The notes under the pieces were generated by a model, which saw only the letters and a program-made list of their open reading frames with translations, was not told where the DNA came from and made no database searches. From Sporosarcina limicola (GTDB taxonomy: Bacteria; Bacillota; Bacilli; Bacillales_A; Planococcaceae): a stretch of DNA of 64,000 bases. The DNA is taken from assembly GCF_014873855.1 (NCBI RefSeq), contig NZ_JADBEL010000007.1, forward strand, positions 66,219 through 130,218. Reading direction: 5' to 3'. Positions 1 through 9,650 of the stretch are shown piece after piece (positions within the stretch are counted from its first letter, which is position 1; the number at the start of each line of letters is the position of its first letter). Both the position numbers and the translations under genes were made by a program.

Positions 1-216
1 TTTACGCGACTCGAGGGGCTAGGCGCTGTAGCTAGACAATAAAGAAAAGCGCAAGCGCCTGTTCAGCCCCGACAAGCGCTGTCTAGACGCTATAGGAATA
101 AGTTGGTCTAGCAACGCAGCGTACTTTGCTGCATACAGGAGGGATACAATTTAATTCCTCCTCGGACGACTTATGACCCAAGTGTCTGGTGCCCGGAGCC
201 TAGACAGAGATAAAAA
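1..216. repeat. Family A palindromic repeats, two adjacent units in reverse orientation
   Basis: This stretch before pheB holds no gene. On the minus strand it reads as the same element seen at 19821-20029 and 55979-56408: it opens with a CTAG-GCTCC-like end, continues with gggtcataag, and ends in gcgcttttc. Bases 1-40 look like the end of a second unit cut by the window start (ctagctacagcgcctagc on the minus strand). Inverted arms could fold into a long hairpin. Repeats with this kind of end are widespread in Bacillales intergenic DNA; no protein is encoded. Confidence 0.7.
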
Positions 217-285
217 CGTATACTTTCTTATTTCTGAATAAAAGATAGGGATAAAACCAGCATTGTGCAAGAAGGGAGTCATTCT

Positions 286-741
286 ATGAAACAGTTGGGG
301 GAAGGGCAATTTTTCTTAATAAGGGAAGATGTACTAACAGAATCGATGCAGAAAATGCTTGAGGCGAAGCGGCTCTTGGCGAGTGGAGAGGAATCGACGA
401 TTCAAGACGCCACAAAAAGGGTTGGTCTATCCCGTAGCGCATTTTACAAATATCGGGATACTGTTTTCCCGTTTGAATCGATCGCAAGAGAACGAATCCT
501 CACGATTTTCATTCAGTTGGAGGATCGAAAAGGCTCACTTGCGACATTGCTGCAGATTATTTCGGAGACGAAATGTAATGTACTGACAATCCACCAGACG
601 ATTCCTGTTCAAGCACGTGCGAACATAACATTATCACTGGATGTAACAGAAATGAAGATAAAAATGGAGGAATTCCTGCAACGACTGAAATCGCCTGACT
701 TTGTCGAGTCAGTTGTTTTAGTCAGTTCAGGAGCACTTTGA
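286..741 (+). CDS. pheB: PheB, ACT domain-containing regulatory protein
   Basis: A 151-residue protein. Residues about 20-60 form a small helix-turn-helix-like region (ATKRVGLSRSAFYKYRD) and residues about 70-150 an ACT domain (LTIFIQLEDRKGSLATLL), the fold that binds amino acids. This is the PheB/YszB family, found next to prephenate dehydratase in Bacillales. Its exact role is not settled, but the context points to control of aromatic amino acid supply. I start it at the ATG at 286, which has a good ribosome site (gaaggga) 7-8 bases upstream; an in-frame GTG further upstream lacks one. pheA follows after 15 bases, so the two are surely co-transcribed. In B. subtilis the gene before it is obg, which would lie left of this window. 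Confidence 0.9.
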   Translation: MKQLGEGQFFLIREDVLTESMQKMLEAKRLLASGEESTIQDATKRVGLSRSAFYKYRDTVFPFESIARERILTIFIQLEDRKGSLATLLQIISETKCNVLTIHQTIPVQARANITLSLDVTEMKIKMEEFLQRLKSPDFVESVVLVSSGAL

Positions 742-756
742 AGGGAGTATTATCGT

Positions 757-1644
757 ATGAAAAATGAAAAATTCACACCAACTGTCGCTTATCTAGGACC
801 AGAAGCATCGTTCACGCATGTTGCGGCAAACCATCTTTTCGGGGGGGCTGGACTTATGCCATACCCAACAATCCCGGATTGCATCGAGGCTGTGGTGGCC
901 GGTCATGTCGCTTATGCGGTCGTCCCACTTGAAAATGCGTTGGAAGGTTCTGTTCCAATGACAATCGATTATCTGTTTCATGGCAGCGAATTATTCATCA
1001 ACGCCGAAATTGCAACGCCAATCGAACAGCATCTAATGGTCAATGAAAAACAAGCAGATTTTGTCGATGAAATCGAGTCTGTTCATTCTCATCCACATGC
1101 ACTTGCACAGTGTCACAAGTACTTGCAATATCGTTTTCGTCGCGTCCCGCTCATGCAGACAACATCGACAGCGGCTGCCGCGAAATATGTTTCTGAAAAT
1201 CCAGATGAAAAAATTGCGGCAATTGGAAATAAGATGGCGGCAGTAAAATATGGATTGCATCTAGCTGATGAAAATATTCACGATTTCCATTTCAACCACA
1301 CAAGATTTGTCGTCCTATCTTTACGGAAAGAAAAACTGGTGTATAAAGGGCATTCAGCTTCTATTAAAACGACGTTGATGGTGAAACTACCTGAAGATGA
1401 CCGTTCCGGAATGCTGCACCAGATTTTATCTGTTTTCTCATGGCGCAGACTAAATTTAAGTAAAATCGAATCAAGGCCATTGAAAACCGGTCTAGGCAAT
1501 TATTTTTTCATTATCGATGTACTAGAATCTGAAGAGCACCCGATGATGAAAGGGGCGATGGAAGAACTCGCTGCATTAAATTGTACTGCTCGATCATTCG
1601 GATCTTATTATACATATGAACAACAGCCGTTACGTCATTCCTAA
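757..1644 (+). CDS. pheA: Prephenate dehydratase
   Basis: A 295-residue enzyme converting prephenate to phenylpyruvate in phenylalanine synthesis. It opens with the typical AYLGPEASFTHVAA. The catalytic TRF motif is seen in FNHTRFVVL (about residue 185), and the C-terminal ACT domain (about 205-285) carries the ESRP motif (SKIESRPLKTGLGNYFF) that binds phenylalanine for feedback inhibition. Length is normal for the stand-alone enzyme of Gram-positives, with no fused chorismate mutase. It forms an operon with pheB and ends in a terminator whose stem includes its own stop codon. Confidence 0.97.
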   Translation: MKNEKFTPTVAYLGPEASFTHVAANHLFGGAGLMPYPTIPDCIEAVVAGHVAYAVVPLENALEGSVPMTIDYLFHGSELFINAEIATPIEQHLMVNEKQADFVDEIESVHSHPHALAQCHKYLQYRFRRVPLMQTTSTAAAAKYVSENPDEKIAAIGNKMAAVKYGLHLADENIHDFHFNHTRFVVLSLRKEKLVYKGHSASIKTTLMVKLPEDDRSGMLHQILSVFSWRRLNLSKIESRPLKTGLGNYFFIIDVLESEEHPMMKGAMEELAALNCTARSFGSYYTYEQQPLRHS

Positions 1645-1664
1645 TGACTGTAGCGGCTTTTTAC
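1624..1664 (+). terminator. Rho-independent terminator of pheBA
   Basis: Arms agccgttacgtcatt and aatgactgtagcggct pair and are followed by a T run. The pheA stop codon TAA (1642-1644) lies in or beside the loop, so the 5' arm is coding sequence. Confidence 0.85.
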
Positions 1665-1721
1665 TAGGATGAACCTGAACCCCCAGAGAACGCGCGCAAG
1701 CAATCAATCCCGCTGTCGAAG

Positions 1722-2020
1722 CGACTAATCTTCGAATCAAGCGACTGATATTTGAATCAAGCAACCGATTCGCGCGTCGAAGCGACTGATATTTGAATCA
1801 AGCGACCAATTCGCGCGTCGAAGCGACTGATATTTGAATCAAGCGACCAATTCGCGCGTCGAAGCGACTGATATTTGAATCAAGCGACCAATTCGCGCGT
1901 CGAAGCGACTGATATTTAAATCAAGCGACCAATTCGCGCGTCGAAGCGACTAATATTTGAATCAAGCGACCAATCCGTGCGTCGAAGCGACTAATATTTG
2001 AATCAAGCGACCAATCCACA
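1722..2020. repeat. 41-bp tandem repeat array (family B, array 1)
   Basis: About seven copies of a 41-bp unit with exact 41-bp spacing: the word gtcgaagcgact starts at 1776, 1817, 1858, 1899, 1940 and 1981. Each unit is two related halves, gaagcgactgatatttgaat and caagcgaccaattcgcgcgt. Copies are nearly identical in the middle and decay at both ends. 41 is not a multiple of three and no reading frame stays meaningful, so this is non-coding. A second array with a different core lies at 16632-16886. Confidence 0.9.
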
Positions 2021-2171
2021 CACCTAAAAATCAGCAACTGCGTTTTTCTCATGTATATAATGACCTGCTCCGCAATATACATGGGAAGAGGGGAAGTTCC
2101 GTATGAAATTCTCTTCACAAAGGCGGGTGTCTATTCATACGATGGATTGATGGAAGGAGGAATTTTTAAAA

Positions 2172-3278
2172 GTGAAAGTCCATATTGTTGTAAAAGGGGA
2201 TACGTTGTGGAAAATAGCGCGGCAACACGGCATCCCGTTCGAAGAATTGAAGCGGGTGAACGCGCATCTTGCTAATCCAGATTACATTGTGCCTGGGATG
2301 AAAATATTTTTGCCTGAAAAACACCAAGGGAGCCATGGTGCAAAAGTTCCTGGTAAAAGTCCTATAAAAGGTCCGGAGAAGGGGAAGGAACCGGTTAGAC
2401 CGACGCCACCAGTGCCTGTAAAACCGACTCCGCCGACGCCACCAGTACACCCAGTACATCCGCCGCCAGTACGACCAACACCACCAGTACCGGTTCCACC
2501 AATACCAATACCAACGCCACCAGCGCCGATACCGCCGACACCAGCACCGGTTCCACCAATGCCAATGCCATCAACGCCGATACCAATGCCGCCTCCGATG
2601 CCAGTACAATCACCGGTGCAAACGTTCCCGATGTCTCCTTGTATCCAGCCGATTATCGGAATTCCATGTGGATGGATGCCGATATACGATGCGGATTGTT
2701 TTCCATTCGTACATTCGGGTCAAATCCAAGCCGTCCCGGCAGTCCAAGCTGCTGAACAACAAGCGCCAATGCCAATGCCGATGCCAATGCCACCACCAAT
2801 GCCGCAGATGTCACCACCAATGCCAGCACCGCAACGTCCAATCTTTGAGATGGAATCTGAAGAGTCACCCATCTTCTCAAGTCAAGGTCCAGCAATACAA
2901 CCGTCATACAATCAAATGCCAGACGGCTGGCAACTGCTTGAATCGCCAAACATGACAGAAATGGCAGGCATGGCAGACATGACAGACATGGAATCGCCAG
3001 CCATGTGTATGCAATCTCCACCAATTTGTTCACCTGAACAAGGCTATATCCCGCAAGTTGTTTCGCCCGCTATGCAAGGCGGATGGGGCCCTATGCAGAC
3101 AGGTCATTCGATGATGCATTTCCCTGCATTTTATCATTTTTGTGGGTGCGGCGGACAACATCCAATGATGCCAATGCATTGGGGTCACCCATGCCATTGC
3201 AATGTACCGATGCAGCCTACTCCTTATCAAATGATGCCGATGTCTAATCAGGGATTCCACGGGTACGGAGCAGATTGA
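2172..3278 (+). CDS. safA: SafA-like spore coat morphogenetic protein with LysM domain
   Basis: A 368-residue protein. Residues 1-50 are a LysM domain (VVKGDTLWKIARQHGIPFEEL), which binds peptidoglycan. Residues about 70-155 are an extreme proline-rich stretch of PTPP, PIPIP and PMPMP repeats; later come further Pro/Met-rich repeats (about 200-225) and a Cys/His/Met-rich tail. SafA in B. subtilis (387 residues, same architecture and same place in the gene order) anchors the inner coat to the forespore cortex. The start is GTG at 2172 behind a strong site (ggaaggagg). The kinase-like gene starts 8 bases after its stop. The repeats make length variation between strains likely. Confidence 0.85.
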   Translation: MKVHIVVKGDTLWKIARQHGIPFEELKRVNAHLANPDYIVPGMKIFLPEKHQGSHGAKVPGKSPIKGPEKGKEPVRPTPPVPVKPTPPTPPVHPVHPPPVRPTPPVPVPPIPIPTPPAPIPPTPAPVPPMPMPSTPIPMPPPMPVQSPVQTFPMSPCIQPIIGIPCGWMPIYDADCFPFVHSGQIQAVPAVQAAEQQAPMPMPMPMPPPMPQMSPPMPAPQRPIFEMESEESPIFSSQGPAIQPSYNQMPDGWQLLESPNMTEMAGMADMTDMESPAMCMQSPPICSPEQGYIPQVVSPAMQGGWGPMQTGHSMMHFPAFYHFCGCGGQHPMMPMHWGHPCHCNVPMQPTPYQMMPMSNQGFHGYGAD

Positions 3279-3285
3279 GCAGCGT

Positions 3286-4155
3286 ATGGTACCGGATGGG
3301 AAATTAGAAAAAATCAAAGACAATGTGTGGAAGATGGAGAAGGAAGGTAAACATTTTTCAGTGAAAAGGTATTATTCCATTTCGACCGCTTTGAAAGTGC
3401 ATCGTATTCATGATACCTTGCATTCCATCGATTTCCCACATATCGTACCAGTGATGTCTGAAGAGAGGCAGCTGGCGTTTATTCAACCCTGGGTGGACGG
3501 TGCGAAAGCAGTCAACTTTAAGAAGAGGGCAGATCGAACAGACTCGCTATCGGCTCTTCAGACGCTCCATGAAACAGCATCACATATTGATTGGCACGCC
3601 TCGACGTACTTGCATCCGTACCCCCTCATTGCGAAATGGGAGGATCGGATTCGTCGTTTCCGTGAAATTAGCGGAGCATGTGAGGCGTATATCGGAAAAG
3701 GCCATGTTGATGAAATCCTTTATTATGCTTTAAACGCGTTTAGTATTGTAAAAAGAAATGACGCAGATACAACGGAGGACACTTTGCTTCATGGTGACAT
3801 AGTCCACCATAATATTCTCCGAGACCAAGACGGCATCATTCGCTTCATCGATTTTGATCTGGCCTGTACTGGACCTGCAGACACCGAAATCGCATTATGG
3901 ATTCACCGTGTATTACCTCATATCGACTACGACATCGATTTTTTATTGGATGAACAGCCTTCATTGCGAGAGTTGGATCACGCATCAAAGACATTGCTCC
4001 TTTTTCCGAATGAATTGCTTCGTGAATGGCTCCATCTCTTTACATTGTCACCCTCGGGTAGGGAGAGACAGGTGAAACAACTAATCCCTTTCACAAAATC
4101 CGCACTCTCACATTGGCCGAAATTATGGTATGATGTAGGACGGAATAACATATAG
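3286..4155 (+). CDS. CotS/YsxE-family spore coat kinase-like protein
   Basis: A 289-residue aminoglycoside-phosphotransferase-fold protein. The catalytic loop appears as LLHGDIVHHNIL (about residues 166-177; HGD with Asn five residues later) and the metal motif as RFIDFDLA (DFD rather than DFG, common in the CotS/YutH/YsxE group). Such proteins are spore coat-associated kinases or pseudokinases whose substrates are mostly unknown. The position 8 bases after the SafA gene supports a sporulation role and co-expression in the mother cell. B. subtilis has coxA here and ysxE next to spoVID, so the pairing is a local variant. The ATG at 3286 has only a weak ribosome site (ggagcag), suggesting translational coupling. 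Confidence 0.7.
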   Translation: MVPDGKLEKIKDNVWKMEKEGKHFSVKRYYSISTALKVHRIHDTLHSIDFPHIVPVMSEERQLAFIQPWVDGAKAVNFKKRADRTDSLSALQTLHETASHIDWHASTYLHPYPLIAKWEDRIRRFREISGACEAYIGKGHVDEILYYALNAFSIVKRNDADTTEDTLLHGDIVHHNILRDQDGIIRFIDFDLACTGPADTEIALWIHRVLPHIDYDIDFLLDEQPSLRELDHASKTLLLFPNELLREWLHLFTLSPSGRERQVKQLIPFTKSALSHWPKLWYDVGRNNI

Positions 4156-4164
4156 GGTAAGGTC

Positions 4165-4412
4165 GTGGCTGGCCATTCCAAGTGGGAAAACATTCAAAAT
4201 CGTAAAGGTATTTAAGATACGCTGACGAAGATTAGGTCATCATGGCGGCGCTCGAAGCTAGAGGAATCGAATTTGTTTCAGCTGAAATCGAGATGATTCC
4301 ATCGATGTATATGGAACTTACGGAGACAACGTCGAGATGTTCAAGAAGATGCTCGAAGTGTTTGAAGACGATTAATGACGCTCAGGACAGCTATCATAAC
4401 GCAAGTAAGTGA
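4165..4412 (+). pseudogene. yrbC: Decayed yebC/yrbC (TACO1-family translation factor/regulator)
   Basis: The piece starts at GTG 4165 with MAGHSKWENIQNRKG, the hallmark N-terminus of YebC/TACO1 proteins, then stops after one more codon. Sequence from about 4244 gives the family's C-terminal part (ALEARGIEFVSAEIEMIPS). After a frameshift near 4325 it continues as DNVEMFKKMLEVFEDD, and after another as NDAQDSYHNASK, again matching the family end. Roughly two thirds of the middle is gone. In B. subtilis yrbC stands at this spot behind safA-coxA, so this is a vestige of the syntenic gene. A paralogue or relocated copy elsewhere may cover the function. Confidence 0.85.
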
Positions 4413-4443
4413 CCAGTGGCCGCCGACAAAGCGGCCATTTTTT
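4413..4443 (+). terminator. Terminator behind the yebC relic
   Basis: Arms tggccgc and gcggcca around gacaaa, followed by seven T. It still serves the safA-kinase transcript although the last gene is broken. Confidence 0.8.
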
Positions 4444-4469
4444 TCTGCGTCGGAAGTGATGGATTATGG

Positions 4470-4530
4470 CAAGGCGGTGATAACCAAGTCCAAGGCGGTG
4501 ATAACCAAGTCCAAGGCGGTGATAACCACA
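4470..4530. repeat. 21-bp tandem repeat, three copies
   Basis: The unit caaggcggtgataaccaagtc is repeated head to tail (4470, 4491, 4512), the third copy partial. Non-coding, between the yebC relic and the ruvA promoter. Confidence 0.9.
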
Positions 4531-4590
4531 AACCATTACTCCCGCGAATGAACAGCTAAAACTTCTATAAAGGAAGAAAGTGCGTTCGTA

Positions 4591-4599
4591 TGGTATAAT
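4591..4599 (+). promoter_or_regulatory. Extended -10 promoter for ruvAB-queA-tgt
   Basis: tggtataat is a full extended -10 element (TGn-TATAAT) 33 bases before ruvA. No good -35 hexamer sits 17 bases upstream, as is usual for extended -10 promoters. Confidence 0.55.
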
Positions 4600-4632
4600 C
4601 GACTTTGACCATTAGGGTAGGGGGAGAATTTC

Positions 4633-5235
4633 TTGTACGACTACATAAAAGGGCAGATTACACGCGTGACGCCAGAATACATCACACTCGAACAAGGCGG
4701 AATTGGCTGGCTTATCCTAACACCGAATCCATATGCATTTCATAAAACGGAAGACATTCAACAGGTGTTCACTCACTTGCATGTACGAGAAGATATCCAG
4801 ATGCTACTTGGTTTCAAGACACTTGAACAGCGGGAACTCTTCAAAAAACTTATCACCGTGTCAGGCATTGGTCCGAAGGGGGCTTTGGCCATCCTCGCGA
4901 GTGGCATTCCATCTCAGGTGATTGGCGCGATTGAACGTGAAGATGAAACGTTCCTTGTTCAATTTCCAGGCGTGGGCAAAAAGACAGCTCGCCAAATGAT
5001 CTTGGATTTGAAAGGGAAACTACATGATTTATTCAGCGAAATCGATTTGCAGGATGAAGACATTACACTGCCTACGATGGTGGAAAATGGTGCACTAGAT
5101 GAAGCACTCCTAGCGCTTCAGGCACTTGGCTACTCACAGCGTGAATTGACAAAAGTGAAACCAGAATTGGAAAAAGAAGAGCTTGACACAGAAGGATATA
5201 TGAAATTGGCACTCCGGTTATTATTGAAACAGTAA
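4633..5235 (+). CDS. ruvA: Holliday junction branch migration protein RuvA
   Basis: A 200-residue DNA-binding subunit of the RuvAB branch migration complex. The N-terminal OB fold begins MYDYIKGQITRVT. Two helix-hairpin-helix motifs follow (ISGIGPKGALAILASG-like about 77-91; FPGVGKKTARQMILDL about 112-127), then an acidic linker and the RuvB-contacting domain III (ALLALQALGYSQREL). Length equals B. subtilis RuvA. The start is TTG at 4633 with ggtagggggag upstream; the family N-terminus fits exactly. RuvB follows after 33 bases. Confidence 0.97.
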   Translation: MYDYIKGQITRVTPEYITLEQGGIGWLILTPNPYAFHKTEDIQQVFTHLHVREDIQMLLGFKTLEQRELFKKLITVSGIGPKGALAILASGIPSQVIGAIEREDETFLVQFPGVGKKTARQMILDLKGKLHDLFSEIDLQDEDITLPTMVENGALDEALLALQALGYSQRELTKVKPELEKEELDTEGYMKLALRLLLKQ

Positions 5236-5268
5236 TGATCGATGTAGATGTCAGAAAGGAGGCGGACG

Positions 5269-6279
5269 ATGGAAGAGCGTGTCATTTCGAGTGAAGTATC
5301 GGATTTTGATGAACGATTTGAACAATCACTCAGGCCACAATTCCTAAGCCAGTATATCGGTCAGGAGAAAGTGAAAGATAATCTAAGCATATTCATAGAA
5401 GCAGCGAAGGGCCGTAAAGAAAGTTTGGATCATGTCCTGTTGTATGGGCCGCCTGGTCTCGGGAAAACGACACTCGCAACAGTCATCGCCAATGAGATGG
5501 AAGTGAACGTACGAATGACGAGTGGGCCGGCAATTGAGCGCCCTGGTGACCTTGCCGCAGTTGTCTCTTCACTTGAACCAGGAGATGTGTTATTCATCGA
5601 TGAGATTCACAGATTGAATCGTGCAATCGAAGAAGTTCTTTATCCGGCAATGGAAGACTTTTGCCTTGATATCGTAGTAGGAAAAGGCCCGTCTGCAAGG
5701 TCTATTCGGCTCGACTTGCCACCTTTTACACTCATCGGAGCAACGACCCGAGCCGGTGCATTGTCCGCGCCTTTACGAGACAGATTTGGTGTGCCACTTC
5801 GTCTCGAATATTACGAAGTGGAGCCGCTTCAGGAAATTGTCGTTCGTAGTGCGGGACTGTTTGATGTGTCAATTGTTGAACAGGCGGCAATGGAAATCGC
5901 TCGGCGTTCTCGCGGCACTCCGCGAATCGCGAACCGTCTATTACGACGAGTACGTGATTATGCACAAGTGAGAGGGGACGGCAACATTACAATCCAGATG
6001 GCGAATGAAGCGCTGGAGATGCTGCAGGTAGATTCTCATGGACTGGATCATATTGACCATAAACTGCTTACAGGAATGATTGAACGTTTCCGTGGTGGTC
6101 CTGTCGGTGTTGAGACGATATCCGCAAGCATTGGTGAGGAATCGGTGACGATTGAGGATGTCTACGAACCATATTTATTGCAAATCGGTTTTATTCAACG
6201 AACCCCGCGTGGACGAGTTGCGACACGACTTGCTTATGATCATTTCGGCTATGTATTTCCCGAACACAACGACCATTAA
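5269..6279 (+). CDS. ruvB: Holliday junction helicase motor RuvB
   Basis: A 336-residue AAA+ motor that forms hexamers on DNA at RuvA-bound junctions. Visible motifs are Walker [10 protein letters not shown], Walker [11 protein letters not shown], sensor 1 GATTRAG and the C-terminal winged helix ending in [17 protein letters not shown] start at the ATG at 5269 after aaaggaggcgg; the open frame extends 7 codons further up without support. Co-transcribed with ruvA; queA follows after 28 bases. Confidence 0.97.
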   Translation: MEERVISSEVSDFDERFEQSLRPQFLSQYIGQEKVKDNLSIFIEAAKGRKESLDHVLLYGPPGLGKTTLATVIANEMEVNVRMTSGPAIERPGDLAAVVSSLEPGDVLFIDEIHRLNRAIEEVLYPAMEDFCLDIVVGKGPSARSIRLDLPPFTLIGATTRAGALSAPLRDRFGVPLRLEYYEVEPLQEIVVRSAGLFDVSIVEQAAMEIARRSRGTPRIANRLLRRVRDYAQVRGDGNITIQMANEALEMLQVDSHGLDHIDHKLLTGMIERFRGGPVGVETISASIGEESVTIEDVYEPYLLQIGFIQRTPRGRVATRLAYDHFGYVFPEHNDH

Positions 6280-6307
6280 CTCAAAAGTAAAGGGAGACCT
6301 TATAAAA

Positions 6308-8499
<2,192 letters not shown>

Positions 8500-8541
8500 A
8501 TCTTGTATAATGAATCGTGAGTGAAAAAGGGGGATAAATTA

Positions 8542-8814
8542 ATGGGACAAAGTGCTATGCAGATTTTATTGTTCGGAGCAATGTTCGTAGTCATGTGGTT
8601 TTTGCTAATCAGACCGGCGCAAAAGAAACAAAAAGCGACGAGAGCGATGCAAGAAAGCTTGAAGCGCGGTGATCACGTCATCACAATCGGTGGACTTCAC
8701 GGTACAATCGAAGCAGTAGACGAGTCATCGATTTTTCTTAAAGTGGCAGAAGGAACGAAACTGCAATTCGATCGACAAGCAGTAGGACGCGTGACTGATT
8801 CTAAAGCATTGTAA
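8542..8814 (+). CDS. yajC: Sec translocase accessory subunit YajC
   Basis: A 90-residue protein with one N-terminal membrane helix (ILLFGAMFVVMWFLLIRPAQ) and a basic cytoplasmic part (RPAQKKQKATRAMQESLKRGD) ending in the conserved GDHVITIGGLHG block. It associates with SecDF, which lies 5 kb downstream. I chose ATG 8542 after aaaggggga; the longer frame from 8521 is unsupported. A TATAAT at 8506-8511 may give it its own promoter. A strong terminator follows. Confidence 0.93.
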   Translation: MGQSAMQILLFGAMFVVMWFLLIRPAQKKQKATRAMQESLKRGDHVITIGGLHGTIEAVDESSIFLKVAEGTKLQFDRQAVGRVTDSKAL

Positions 8815-8824
8815 TGAAAGTAAA

Positions 8825-8875
8825 GAGGCGATGATTTTGACGGAGAACATTCTGTCAAAATCATCGCCTTTTTTT
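8825..8875 (+). terminator. Terminator behind yajC
   Basis: Long arms aggcgatgattttgac and gtcaaaatcatcgcct around ggagaacattct, followed by seven T. Confidence 0.95.
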
Positions 8876-8892
8876 CTTGAAAATAACATGGC

Positions 8893-8918
8893 AACTAATT
8901 TTTGAATCAAGCGACCAA
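8893..8918. repeat. Single half-unit of the family B repeat
   Basis: tttttgaatcaagcgaccaa matches the half-unit of the 41-bp arrays at 1722-2020 and 16632-16886. It stands alone, so it is either a seed or a leftover of an array. The remainder of 8876-9008 shows only the ribosome site of the next gene. Confidence 0.75.
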
Positions 8919-9008
8919 TCCCACCCACGGTGTACTCCTCTTAAATTCATTACAGGTATACAAATTGAACCAACAAGGGCATCCTTCTAGGAAAAGGGGA
9001 GGATCTTT

Positions 9009-9650
9009 GTGCATGATTTATTCATCATCGGCTACCGGACCGTATTTCTTTACGTATTAATTGTAATCATCTTACGGATTATGGGGAAACGTGAAGTCGG
9101 GGAACTTGGTGTTATCGACATTGTCGTCTTTGTCATCATGGCGGAAGTTGCCGCATTTGCACTTGATTCCCCTGATCAAAAACTGATTCAATCGATTGTC
9201 CCCATGTTTATTTTGCTTGTGATTCAGCTCGTGTCATCCTTCTTTTCATTGAAAAGCAAACGGTTCAGAGATATTGTAGATGGTGAACCGACGATTATCA
9301 TCAGACATGGCATAATTATGGAGAAGGAAATGCGGAAACAACGTTATAATCTTGACGACCTGTTCCAACAACTCCGCGAGCAACAGATTGGCTCCGTTCA
9401 CGAGGTTTCTTTCGCCTATTTGGAGCCTTCGGGAAATCTATCCGTCTTCACACATGATGCTAGCCAACCGGTTCTCTCGCTCGTTTCCGATGGTGTCGTT
9501 CAAAGTAAACATATCAACCTCATTGGTAAGACGGATGATTGGCTTAAACAGGAACTACAGATGCTTGGAGTAACGGACATCTCAACAATTTTTTATTGCA
9601 CGTTTGAAAATGGTGAACTTAGATTTCAACTAAAAGAGGCGCATCAATGA
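9009..9650 (+). CDS. DUF421 (YetF/YrbG-family) membrane protein
   Basis: A 213-residue protein with three N-terminal membrane helices (about 5-25, 33-55, 62-80: YRTVFLYVLIVIILRIMG, VVFVIMAEVAAFALD, IVPMFILLVIQLVSSFF) and a cytoplasmic DUF421 domain with the family marks RDIVDGEPTIIIRHG and LREQQIGSVHEVSFAYLEPSGNLSV. The biochemical role of the family is not well defined; in B. subtilis YetF-type proteins have been tied to spores, and yrbG has this same location. Start GTG 9009 follows aaaaggggaggat. It converges on spoVB with a 7-base overlap of the two ends. Confidence 0.85.
   Translation: MHDLFIIGYRTVFLYVLIVIILRIMGKREVGELGVIDIVVFVIMAEVAAFALDSPDQKLIQSIVPMFILLVIQLVSSFFSLKSKRFRDIVDGEPTIIIRHGIIMEKEMRKQRYNLDDLFQQLREQQIGSVHEVSFAYLEPSGNLSVFTHDASQPVLSLVSDGVVQSKHINLIGKTDDWLKQELQMLGVTDISTIFYCTFENGELRFQLKEAHQ

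Noticed and set aside
1722..2020. CRISPR array
   Set aside because: The 41-bp units are directly contiguous with no unique spacers, both halves are repeats of each other, and no cas gene is near.
1921..2118. Minus-strand reading frame across the 41-bp array
   Set aside because: Unit length is not a multiple of three and the frame is only open by virtue of the repeat; no ribosome site or homology.
2395..2613. Minus-strand Val/Leu/Ala-rich frame opposite safA
   Set aside because: It is the mirror of the proline codon repeats of safA; low complexity only.
6152..6307. N-terminal extension of QueA
   Set aside because: The open frame overlaps ruvB; the ribosome site and the family N-terminus both place the start at 6308.
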